The position numbers and the translations under genes were made by a program. A DNA stretch of 5,140 bases from contig JAGWST010000332.1 of NCBI GenBank assembly GCA_028869325.1, forward strand, positions 1-5,140, written 5' to 3'. This document shows, piece by piece, positions 1 through 4,843 of this stretch. Source of the DNA: a bacterium (GTDB lineage: Bacteria; Vulcanimicrobiota; Vulcanimicrobiia; Vulcanimicrobiales; SCRA01). A model generated the notes under the pieces. It did no database searches. It was given only the letters and a program-made list of their open reading frames with translations, and was not told the DNA's origin. Position 1 is the stretch's first letter, and every line of letters starts with the position of its first letter.

Positions 1-2
1 AA

Positions 3-1760
3 CTCGACGAGATCGTCGGCTCGGCATCCCGACCGCTGATCTGGGAATACGGCCCGAAGCTGGCCGAGGCGCGCGATAGCGCAAAAGACGAAGATCGCGG
101 GCCGGACGCAAACGCTCTCCAATTGCTGGCGGCCGTTGCGATGTTCGGGCTGTCGGACGATTCGAAGGAACCGTTCACGCCGATGATGACCGGGAACGGT
201 TGGCGCTCGCCGATTCCCGAAGACCTTTCGGATCAGCAGTTCGCGTCGCTGGAGGTGCTGCTCGATGCAGCCGCGGAGCCCGAATTGCGGGCGCGCATCG
301 CTGACGTGCTTTGGAACCGAAAGAGGCGGACTCCGGAACACGGCCGAGCGGCGATCCATGCGTACATTCTGTCGGCCCGCCGGCTCTTCGATCCCGACCA
401 ATGGACATGGGCGATGGATAGGTTGCGCAGGGCCAATTCGATTTCCGCGCTGTTCGGAATTGCATCACCCGAGTACGAATCGGTCACCAACGAGCTTCGG
501 GCAACGCTCGACCGGCTCGGCGGCAACGACTCATTGTATTTTAGCGAGCGCCTCATGGCTTTGTTAGCGATGCGAGACCTCCCGACCGATGAAGTGGCGC
601 GCTATAAAGCTCTCTCGCTGGCGATGGCCGAAGCGGCGGAAAAGGTCTTTGATTTGCAGCGAGCCAGAGCCTATCTTGCAGCGTCCCTGGCGTGGACGAG
701 GGCACTTCAGGATCAGGAGGATTTCGCCCGACTCCGCTTGCGGATCGCGGAGTCCTACGTTTCGGAGGCCCTGGCGCAGGGCACCGAAATGGCGCGGACC
801 TCGATCCTTCGCCGCGCCATACGTGAATTGCGCGAAGCCGGCGCCGCGAGGGAGCGCATAGACGAGATTCGCGCGATGCTCGACGACGCTCAGGAGTTGA
901 TGCTCAGCGAACTGAAGCCGATCGGGATCCCGTTCGACGCATCGGCACTGGCCGAAGGAGCGAGAGCCGAAGCGCGAGACGTGTCGCCGATGCAGGGCTT
1001 CTGGAAGTTGGCGATGCTGGTTCCGATTCCGGAGAAGAGCGAGCTTCGAGAGCGAGCGGAAAGGTCGATCGAGCAATTCAGTTTCGCACACGGATTCGGT
1101 CGACAGCATCTTGGAAGTGCTGGACGGCTCACGGGCACGACTCCGGGATCCCTCGGCGGAGACGCCGACGAGAGGGAGGAACTGATCGCTTCTCTGATGC
1201 GGGACGATGCGGATCGCGGCCGCCTGCTCGCCGTTCACGGGCTGATCGACCCTATGCGTCAAGAACTCGTCCGGCAATTCCAATACAGCCTTCAAGACAT
1301 CTACATGGCTATCCGCGGGCGGTTGCTGATTCCGCGGGATCGCGAACTGCTCTGGACTCAAGGGCTGCACGCTGGACTTTTGGGCGATTACTCGACGGCC
1401 GTGCACCTGCTCGTACCGCAGCTCGACAACTCACTCCGACTGATCCTGCAGATGCTCAAGGTCATCACGTACAAGCAGTATGTCTCCGGCGTGCAGGACG
1501 TGTTCAAGATCGAGGACACGCTCGGCCACGAGAAGCTCGTGGAGGCGCTCGGTGAGGACCTCGTATTCCAGTTCGAGACTCTTCTCGTGGGTCGCACGTC
1601 GTCGAATCTTCGCAACCTGCTCGGGCATGGGCTACTCAACTACGCTCAAGCAATGTCCTACGACTCGTCCTATTGCTGGTGGCTGGCGCTGCACCTCGTG
1701 GCGCGCGTAGGCAAACCGCCGGCCGAGTTGCTGGCACCCCTTGGCAGACGCAGTTGCTAG
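3..1760 (+). CDS. DUF4209-family protein, C-terminal part (5' end outside window)
   Basis: The frame is open from the left edge, so the true start lies outside and the TTG at 123 is only an internal codon. There are 585 visible residues ending in TAG. Most of the chain reads as amphipathic helices rich in Ala, Arg, Glu and Leu, suggesting an alpha-solenoid-like N-terminal scaffold. The diagnostic part is near the C-terminus: R-N-L-L-G-H-G (nt 1611-1631, visible residues 537-543), followed by a YDSSYCWW segment. DUF4209 is known by a conserved RNxxxHG motif, and this is an exact match. The same residues satisfy the R-x4-H rule of HEPN-fold ribonucleases, with the usual polar residue after Arg, so an RNase role is a reasonable inference but not shown. 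The domain appears complete, with about 40 residues after the motif. No membrane segment or signal peptide is visible, which suggests a cytoplasmic protein. No partner gene is visible downstream. The family call is fairly sure; the function is unknown. Confidence 0.85.
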   Translation, partial: LDEIVGSASRPLIWEYGPKLAEARDSAKDEDRGPDANALQLLAAVAMFGLSDDSKEPFTPMMTGNGWRSPIPEDLSDQQFASLEVLLDAAAEPELRARIADVLWNRKRRTPEHGRAAIHAYILSARRLFDPDQWTWAMDRLRRANSISALFGIASPEYESVTNELRATLDRLGGNDSLYFSERLMALLAMRDLPTDEVARYKALSLAMAEAAEKVFDLQRARAYLAASLAWTRALQDQEDFARLRLRIAESYVSEALAQGTEMARTSILRRAIRELREAGAARERIDEIRAMLDDAQELMLSELKPIGIPFDASALAEGARAEARDVSPMQGFWKLAMLVPIPEKSELRERAERSIEQFSFAHGFGRQHLGSAGRLTGTTPGSLGGDADEREELIASLMRDDADRGRLLAVHGLIDPMRQELVRQFQYSLQDIYMAIRGRLLIPRDRELLWTQGLHAGLLGDYSTAVHLLVPQLDNSLRLILQMLKVITYKQYVSGVQDVFKIEDTLGHEKLVEALGEDLVFQFETLLVGRTSSNLRNLLGHGLLNYAQAMSYDSSYCWWLALHLVARVGKPPAELLAPLGRRSC

Positions 1761-1780
1761 CGACGAGCGCGCCCGACACG

Positions 1781-1894
1781 TGTGTAGTTGCGGCGATATA
1801 GTCGCAAAGTTTTACAAGCCAACACGCGACATAGTCCACCTTGTTGGCGCCGGGATAAGACGGACCCACTACAGTCGCGTTAAGACGAACCCAC
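1781..1894. repeat. Spaced direct repeats, possible relic of an insertion-sequence end
   Basis: Two sets of direct repeats lie just after the DUF4209 gene. TAAGACGGACCCAC (1856-1869) recurs as TAAGACGAACCCAC (1881-1894), 13 of 14 identical and 25 bp apart. GCGATATAGTC (1793-1803) recurs as GCGACATAGTC (1826-1836), 10 of 11 identical and 33 bp apart. The stretch begins TGTGTAG at 1781. Multiple spaced repeats behind a 5'-TG terminus are known for ends of IS21-type elements, where they bind the transposase. No transposase frame follows and no second end is visible, so this would be a solo relic. Operator-like binding sites for a regulator are the main alternative. The repeats are certain; their identity is a guess. 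Confidence 0.4.
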
Positions 1895-2078
1895 CCAGGG
1901 CGCTAGTTTGGCGGCGGGCGAGCCGTTCCTTTGGCGGCGCGGCCTCGTAGGCGGTAGCTGTTACCTTTGAGACAGGCTAGCCGCTCCCAATAGCCTCCGT
2001 GAGACCATTGAAACGCATGGAAGTCGCGGGACGAGCGCGCTGAAGCTTGGGAACCTGACAGCAACGCGAATCAGCCCT
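1895..2078. other. Intergenic stretch without a recognised gene
   Basis: No convincing gene lies between the direct repeats and the tandem 11-mers. A + strand frame of about 40 codons is open from about 1966 to a TGA at about 2092, but it has no start with a ribosome site and no motif I recognise. It could be the tail of a decayed gene. The minus-strand frames that cross this stretch (for example 1976-2672) run through the tRNA fragment and terminator and have very arginine-rich composition, so I do not treat them as genes. Confidence 0.4.
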
Positions 2079-2100
2079 GTGACCAATTGGTGACCAAATG
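2079..2100. repeat. Tandem 11-bp repeat next to the tRNA fragment
   Basis: GTGACCAATTG (2079-2089) is followed directly by GTGACCAAATG (2090-2100), 10 of 11 identical. The first unit and its junction also form the perfect 10-bp palindrome ACCAATTGGT (2082-2091). Its place about 45 bp from a tRNA 3'-end fragment is what one would expect of arm-type binding sites for a tyrosine integrase, but that function is inferred from position only. Confidence 0.6.
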
Positions 2101-2115
2101 GCTTGCTTGCCAACG

Positions 2116-2140
2116 AAAAAAGCCCGTCGTGACGGGCTTT
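2116..2140 (-). terminator. Intrinsic terminator downstream of the tRNA fragment
   Basis: Read on the minus strand this is a 9-bp perfect stem (AAAGCCCGT pairing with ACGGGCTTT) with the 4-nt loop CACG, ending in a run of six T. It starts only a few bases beyond the CCA end of the tRNA fragment and is in the right orientation to be that tRNA's native terminator. On the + strand the stem is followed by only three T, so it is mainly leftward-acting. Confidence 0.85.
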
Positions 2141-2143
2141 CGG

Positions 2144-2166
2144 TGGTAGCGCCAACGGGAATCGAA
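2144..2166 (-). other. 3'-end fragment of a tRNA gene (attachment-site-like boundary)
   Basis: On the minus strand the order is a T-loop TTCGATT, T-stem 3' half CCCGT, acceptor 3' half TGGCGCT, discriminator A and an encoded CCA, all at correct tRNA spacing and followed by a terminator. The opposite T-stem half should read ACGGG but reads GCTGA. No matching acceptor 5' half (about AGCGCCA or GGCGCCA), D-arm or anticodon arm precedes it, so this is not a working tRNA gene. A lone tRNA 3' end is the standard scar at the far end of an element integrated into a tRNA gene by a tyrosine integrase. The native terminator lies on the low-coordinate side, so the simplest reading puts the element to the right of 2166 and the old chromosome, or an older element, to the left. 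The amino-acid identity cannot be fixed from this piece. Confidence 0.7.
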
Positions 2167-2654
2167 TCAGCGACGATTCGTAAGGGCTCGCAAACGCTCG
2201 CACGCTTTCGCATGCTCTGCGCGGGTTTGCCGATCATCGCTGCGTAAGTGTCGCTCGATCTCGAATGGGCTCGCGCAGCGTCGATGCCTTTCCGTTGACC
2301 AACCTCTAGGCCGACCGCGCATGAGCCGCATGGCGTCGCATCCCTGCGCGCTCGTGCTACGATCACCTCGACCTCCGGCCGCCGCCATGCTGCGCAGCAC
2401 CGCCTCGCGAGCGGGTAGGCTTGGGCGACGGCCGCGGCTGCTACTTCACCGCAAGCGTGGGCGTCGTGGCCCCGCGCGTGGCGTAGGAGCCGCGCAACCG
2501 GCGCTCGCCATGTTCCGCATCGCCCTGACCGCCCCGATGGCCTGGAGGACTCAGAACAGGCGCACGCGCCGCAGCGAATGGTCCGTGCACGGGCGCGTAG
2601 GTCCACGTCGGCCACCGGGTTAGTCCTTCCAGCCCTTCTCCGGCCGTCCGCCGG
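2167..2654. other. Gene-poor stretch next to the attachment-like site
   Basis: No gene here is convincing. The best candidate is a minus-strand frame (2400 to 2167) whose last ~34 codons, ending in TGA directly against the tRNA fragment, look helical and charged (ERHLRSDDRQTRAEHAK). Its upstream part is low-complexity Arg/Gly and no ribosome site precedes a start, so it may be the tail of a broken gene. An extended -10-like TGCTACGAT lies at 2355-2363 on the + strand without a good -35. One copy of a diverged dispersed repeat lies at 2477-2519. Confidence 0.4.
2477..2519 (+). repeat. Diverged dispersed repeat, copy 1
   Basis: This stretch matches 3187-3229 at 32 of 43 positions without gaps, and at 19 of 22 in the first half, which shares CGTGGCG, then AGGAGCC, then CGC. 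It lies upstream of the small membrane-protein gene; the other copy lies upstream of the 180-residue secreted-protein gene. It could be a worn REP-like element, since REP families with a GTAGGAGC-type head are common in gammaproteobacteria, or remains of duplicated upstream DNA. No strong hairpin forms in either copy. Confidence 0.45.
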
Positions 2655-2656
2655 GG

Positions 2657-2665
2657 TGCGAGAAT
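2657..2665 (+). promoter_or_regulatory. Candidate extended -10 promoter for the small-gene cluster
   Basis: TGCGAGAAT is a TGn extension followed by a 4/6 match to the -10 consensus, ending 42 bp before the ATG at 2708. No clear -35 lies 17 bp upstream, which is tolerated by extended -10 promoters. It would give a leader of roughly 35 nt carrying the AGGAG site. This is sequence resemblance only. Confidence 0.3.
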
Positions 2666-2707
2666 GTGGCACGCAGGCCCGACTTGGGCGCTGCGCAGGA
2701 GTTCGTT

Positions 2708-2914
2708 ATGCGCACGCTGTCGCTCGCGATCGTTGCCGCGCTCGCCGTGCTCGTCAGTCTGTGGCTGGCGTATCCTGCCGTCAGCGCCTTCGAGATGATG
2801 GTGCGCTACCATATCGTCGATGGTCCCTTGGCGCTCGTGATCGTCTTCGAGATCGCCGTGGTCGTCCTCGTTGTCCTCGTTGTCCGCGTGCTCGTCAGCA
2901 GAGCCCGCGCATGA
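2708..2914 (+). CDS. Small protein with two membrane spans, family not recognised
   Basis: This is a 68-residue protein. The ATG at 2708 is preferred over the in-frame GTG at 2666 because AGGAG (2697-2701) sits six bases before it. Residues ~4-27 form a first hydrophobic helix ending in a small-residue stretch. After a short polar loop (about MMVRYHIVDG), residues ~41-63 form a second, very Val/Leu-rich helix, followed by a basic tail (SRARA). By the positive-inside rule both ends would lie in the cytoplasm, giving a hairpin in the inner membrane. The first helix could alternatively be a cleaved signal peptide, because it ends in a passable A-x-S-A site. The second helix contains a 9-bp tandem repeat (GTCCTCGTT at 2864-2872 and 2873-2881, with a worn third unit to 2890), which suggests it grew by repeat expansion. 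The next gene starts 36 bp downstream, so co-transcription is likely. Function is unknown. Confidence 0.6.
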   Translation: MRTLSLAIVAALAVLVSLWLAYPAVSAFEMMVRYHIVDGPLALVIVFEIAVVVLVVLVVRVLVSRARA

Positions 2915-2921
2915 AGGCCGG

Positions 2922-2940
2922 CGTCCCAATACCCGGGACG
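2922..2940 (+). other. Hairpin in the leader of the next gene
   Basis: CGTCCC (2922-2927) pairs with GGGACG (2935-2940) across a 7-nt loop. It fills most of the 36-bp gap before the ATG at 2951. The only purine-rich ribosome-site candidate (GGGACGAG, 2935-2942) overlaps its right arm, so the hairpin could lower translation of the next gene. No T-run follows, so it is not an intrinsic terminator. The six-bp stem may be chance. Confidence 0.35.
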
Positions 2941-2950
2941 AGACTCATCT

Positions 2951-3169
2951 ATGCGTAAGCTCTTTGTCGTGATCGCCTTGGCGGTCACGCTCTCCATCGG
3001 CGCTCTCGCACCGGCCGTCGCCGGAGACGAGTGGTTCATCGTGTACGGCACGGGCTTTCCCAAAGACGTGCGTAGCGGGCCGTACGACAGCGTCAGCGCT
3101 TGCAGTCAGGCGATGAGCGCATTCGGTTGGTACTGGCCGTACCACTTCGAGCTGATCTACGTGCCTTGA
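2951..3169 (+). CDS. Small secreted protein, family not recognised
   Basis: This is a 72-residue protein. The N-terminus is a textbook Sec signal peptide: basic MRK, a hydrophobic core (residues 4-20), then P-A-V-A with predicted cleavage after Ala24. The mature chain is about 48 residues, unusually rich in aromatics (GDEWFIVYG at its start, FGWYWPYHFELIYV at its end) with a single Cys51, so no internal disulfide is possible. The composition suggests a compact beta-type fold or a surface that packs on membrane or cell wall; this is inference. The start is fixed by the signal peptide. The ribosome site is weak (GGGACGAG, eight bases upstream) and overlaps a hairpin. It follows the membrane-protein gene by 36 bp and is probably in the same transcript. 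It is not a lipoprotein, because it lacks a lipobox cysteine. Function is unknown. Confidence 0.65.
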   Translation: MRKLFVVIALAVTLSIGALAPAVAGDEWFIVYGTGFPKDVRSGPYDSVSACSQAMSAFGWYWPYHFELIYVP

Positions 3170-3186
3170 TGCGCGTCGGCAGACCA

Positions 3187-3229
3187 CGTGGCGCAGGAGC
3201 CCCGCGACGGCCTCCGCCCGTGTTCTGCA
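3187..3229 (+). repeat. Diverged dispersed repeat, copy 2
   Basis: This is the partner of 2477-2519 (32 of 43 positions identical). It lies in the 170-bp gap between the two secreted-protein genes, 18 bp after the stop of the first. The rest of the gap, 3230-3327, shows no gene, terminator or clear promoter. Confidence 0.45.
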
Positions 3230-3339
3230 GCATCCGGTCGTGGACGCGTGGCTTGTAGGCCCTGCAATCGCGTCGGCCCCGCTAGGCGTCGAAGACTCTG
3301 ACGATCAACCGCCGATACCTGAAGCACAAGGAGTGCATC

Positions 3340-3882
3340 ATGAGAGCATCTCTCTTTGCCATCTCTGCGATCGCCGTCGCCTGGCTTGCCATCGTCGGCG
3401 TCACGGCGCCGGCCGGGGCCACGGAGACGATCATCCCCGACGGCGTGTGGTGGAGCCAACTCACCCGCGACGAACAGATCAACGTCGTCGAGGGTGAGAT
3501 CGACGGATTCCGGAGCGGTGTGGGCGTGGGCGTGGGCCAGGAACTCCTCACCGGCACCCGGGCACTGGTGGACTGGCTAGCGGACCACAAAGTGCTTGCG
3601 CGCGAAGAGAAGGCGGGACGGCTGAGCACCGCCGAGTTTGACCGCATCCAGCACGCTGACATCGCCGCTGAAGGGGCCGCTGAAGGGGCCGTCAATGCCC
3701 GCAGCGGGCCAACGCTGCCGAACTCGGATTTCCCGCGGACCTTTGGCAGCTACGCGGACGCGATCACCGACTTTTACACCGATCACCCCGACACAGCCAC
3801 GGCGTGGGTCTCCGAGGTCATGCTCTGCCTGAGCACCCCACCCGTGGCCTCGTGTGATGCCGTGGCGAAGCACCACCGTTAA
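3340..3882 (+). CDS. Secreted/periplasmic protein with two C-terminal cysteines, family not recognised
   Basis: This is a 180-residue protein. AAGGAG (3328-3333) lies six bases before the ATG, a strong site that fixes the start. The signal peptide is MR, a hydrophobic core (residues ~4-22), and P-A-G-A with predicted cleavage after Ala27. The mature part is about 153 residues. It has an acidic W-W-S-x-L-T-x-D-E-Q segment near the start, then a Gly/Val run (VGVGVG), a helical charged middle, and a C-terminal region with a SYADAITDFY helix followed by Cys163 and Cys172, which could form a disulfide in the periplasm. Short secreted proteins with a conserved C-terminal cysteine pair are common in proteobacteria, including some immunity proteins, but I cannot match this one to a named family. 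A perfect 12-bp tandem duplication (3667-3690) adds an AEGA unit without breaking the frame. No intrinsic terminator is visible after the TAA. Confidence 0.75.
   Translation: MRASLFAISAIAVAWLAIVGVTAPAGATETIIPDGVWWSQLTRDEQINVVEGEIDGFRSGVGVGVGQELLTGTRALVDWLADHKVLAREEKAGRLSTAEFDRIQHADIAAEGAAEGAVNARSGPTLPNSDFPRTFGSYADAITDFYTDHPDTATAWVSEVMLCLSTPPVASCDAVAKHHR
3667..3690 (+). repeat. Perfect 12-bp tandem duplication inside the secreted-protein gene
   Basis: GCTGAAGGGGCC occurs twice back to back (3667-3678 and 3679-3690) with no mismatch, which points to a recent slippage event. It is in frame and lengthens a likely linker (AEGAAEGA) by four residues. A second, shorter GTGGGC repeat lies near 3520-3537 in the same gene. 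Confidence 0.85.
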
Positions 3883-3995
3883 GGCCCAGCGCCCTCGTGC
3901 CGTTGCACGTAGCGCCGGCTTCTCGCGCCCGCCCAGCGAATCGGATGCCTCCGCATCGATGTCAACACCAACCTTAGGCTGGTCGAGATGGCGTG

Positions 3996-4147
3996 ATGGA
4001 GGCCCGACTCAAGTGTCGGCGATGCAAGACCCCAAGCTCAGGCGTGGCTCCGGTGACAGTATCGTGTACAGTAGCAACGGTCCCCGGGAGAGGATGCCCG
4101 GCAAGCCCATCTATTCACGCTGCCACAGCGAGACGGGCAAGCTATAG
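3996..4147 (+). pseudogene. Possible frameshifted zinc-knuckle mini-gene
   Basis: From the ATG at 3996 the frame begins MEARLKCRRCKT, with a CxxC pair. That frame then loses protein-like character. A neighbouring + strand frame takes over at about 4028 and runs to a TAG at 4145-4147, ending GKPIYSRCHSETGKL with a Cys-His pair. Joined by one frameshift, the two halves would make a ~50-residue CxxC...CH zinc-binding protein. No good ribosome site precedes 3996. This is pattern reading only; chance is a real alternative in GC-rich DNA. Confidence 0.25.
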
Positions 4148-4206
4148 GGGTTGCGTTGCTCGCTCGGAATCCGCCGTTTGTCTCGAGATCGGTCGAGTCG
4201 GCTTCG

Positions 4207-4220
4207 CGCGCGTACGCGCG
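4207..4220. repeat. Perfect 14-bp palindrome
   Basis: CGCGCGTACGCGCG is a perfect inverted repeat with no spacer, 13 bp beyond the stop of the last minus-strand gene. It lacks a T-run, so it is not a standard terminator. It could be a dimer-binding site, but alternating CG makes chance fairly likely. Confidence 0.5.
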
Positions 4221-4232
4221 TGAGGGGCGGCG

Positions 4233-4697
4233 TCAGCGCGGGCACCAGCGCATACCGTTCCGGCGATGGCGCGAAGTGGCAGGAGGTGGCAGGCGATCTG
4301 GTGGCGCCAGGAGGGCGACCAGACTGGAGTGGTGGGCGCCGACGAGGTGGCGGAGCTCTCGTGAGCAATGAGCCTTGCCTTCGCGCGTCGTGGTCAAGTG
4401 TAGGCCGTCGCTCTTGAGGGGCACTCCTTCGGCCGCCGCACGTTTGAGGACCACGGCTATTGCATCTCCTGGCTTCGCGTGCTGGCTGCGCCTTCTTGGC
4501 CGGCCTTGTCGCGATGCGGAGCCGCTGGCGCCGCCTGTTGCGACGCCGCGCGCGGCGCACCCTTGAGTCGGCAGCGGAGCGGGAGGCTCGTGCACGCGTT
4601 GGCAGCGCCAGGTTTGGGAACCGCCGATGATACCCACGATCTTCATCGGCTGCTGGCAGGCCGGGCATGGCGCGGGGTTCCCGTGATCGTAGTTCAC
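4233..4697 (-). CDS. Zinc-ribbon protein with a TubC-docking-like C-terminal segment
   Basis: This is 154 residues from a GTG at 4697; AAAGGG (4712-4707) lies nine bases upstream. The GTG overlaps the TGA of the preceding gene (GTGA), which argues for this start over frames running further upstream. Residues 11-14 are C-P-A-C and C32 is followed by Q-R-V-H, so it looks like a zinc ribbon whose fourth cysteine is replaced by Val35, with His36 as a possible substitute ligand. Residues 40-77 are a low-complexity linker. Residues ~78-131 show helix, glycine turn, two short strands around SDGLHL, then an ELR helix ending in LVALLA. This is the layout of TubC N-terminal docking domains and of look-alikes I associate with mobile-element proteins. 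The tail (132-154) is basic and disordered. The domain likeness is by eye. It is the last gene of the minus-strand group, and no terminator is seen. Confidence 0.5.
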   Translation of the reverse strand: MNYDHGNPAPCPACQQPMKIVGIIGGSQTWRCQRVHEPPAPLPTQGCAARGVATGGASGSASRQGRPRRRSQHAKPGDAIAVVLKRAAAEGVPLKSDGLHLTTTREGKAHCSRELRHLVGAHHSSLVALLAPPDRLPPPATSRHRRNGMRWCPR

Positions 4698-4843
4698 CTT
4701 GCCGAGCCCTTTGGGCCGAGGCGAGCGGCGAGCGCCGCGCGTACCGCGCCGGCAGCCACGCAAGACGAGCGGAAGCGATCGGCGTCGACCGAGACGCTGG
4801 TACCGCTGATCTCGGCCCCGCAGTGGGAGCATCGGTTCTTCAA
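4694..4843 (-). CDS. Tiny CxxC protein translationally coupled to both neighbours
   Basis: This is 49 residues from a TTG at 4843. The rare start is supported by a perfect AGGAGG (4856-4851) seven bases upstream and by the TTGA overlap with the stop of the preceding frame. Its own TGA overlaps the GTG of the next gene. Cys5 and Cys8 (RCSHCG) form a knuckle, with Cys28 further on, and the C-terminal half is an Ala/Arg helix. The CxxC pair is only half a zinc ribbon. The matching half, CKRC, lies at the end of the preceding frame 19 residues away, so the two frames together would make one CxxC-x19-CxxC ribbon. The gene may thus be the tail of a frame-broken protein, the product of ribosomal frameshifting, or a separate coupled subunit. 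Function is unknown. Confidence 0.45.
   Translation of the reverse strand: MKNRCSHCGAEISGTSVSVDADRFRSSCVAAGAVRAALAARLGPKGSAR

Larger units (their letters stand above)
3883..4232. other. Gap between convergent gene groups
   Basis: The + strand small genes and the - strand group converge on this ~350-bp stretch. I see no intrinsic terminator with a T-run on either strand. It holds a possible frameshifted mini-gene (3996-4147) and a 14-bp palindrome (4207-4220). The rest, 3883-3990, shows nothing I can name. Confidence 0.45.

Noticed and set aside
564..1406. Long minus-strand frame (280 codons) opposite the DUF4209 gene
   Set aside because: It is the antisense shadow of a convincing coding frame. 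It is rich in Arg, Ser and His, has no motif, and GC-rich genes commonly give such frames.
1793..1894. CRISPR array
   Set aside because: There are only two copies of each of two different short repeats with unequal spacing, and no cas gene nearby.
2144..2240. Complete tRNA gene on the minus strand
   Set aside because: Only the T-loop to CCA part fits. The T-stem 5' half does not pair, and no acceptor 5' half, D-arm or anticodon arm lies at the required distance.
1976..2672. 231-codon minus-strand frame across the junction
   Set aside because: It reads straight through the tandem repeat, the terminator and the tRNA fragment, and has low-complexity Arg/Ala/Ser composition with scattered Cys. 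No ribosome site was found.
2922..2940. Hairpin as an intrinsic terminator between the first two small genes
   Set aside because: It has no T-run after the stem and the next gene starts 10 bp later, so read-through co-transcription is more likely.
2477..3340. Integron gene-cassette array (small same-strand genes separated by related intergenic repeats)
   Set aside because: No GTTRRRY / RYYYAAC core-site pairs bound the repeats. The nearest candidate, GTTAGTC near 2617, does not match, and the repeats do not fold like attC sites.
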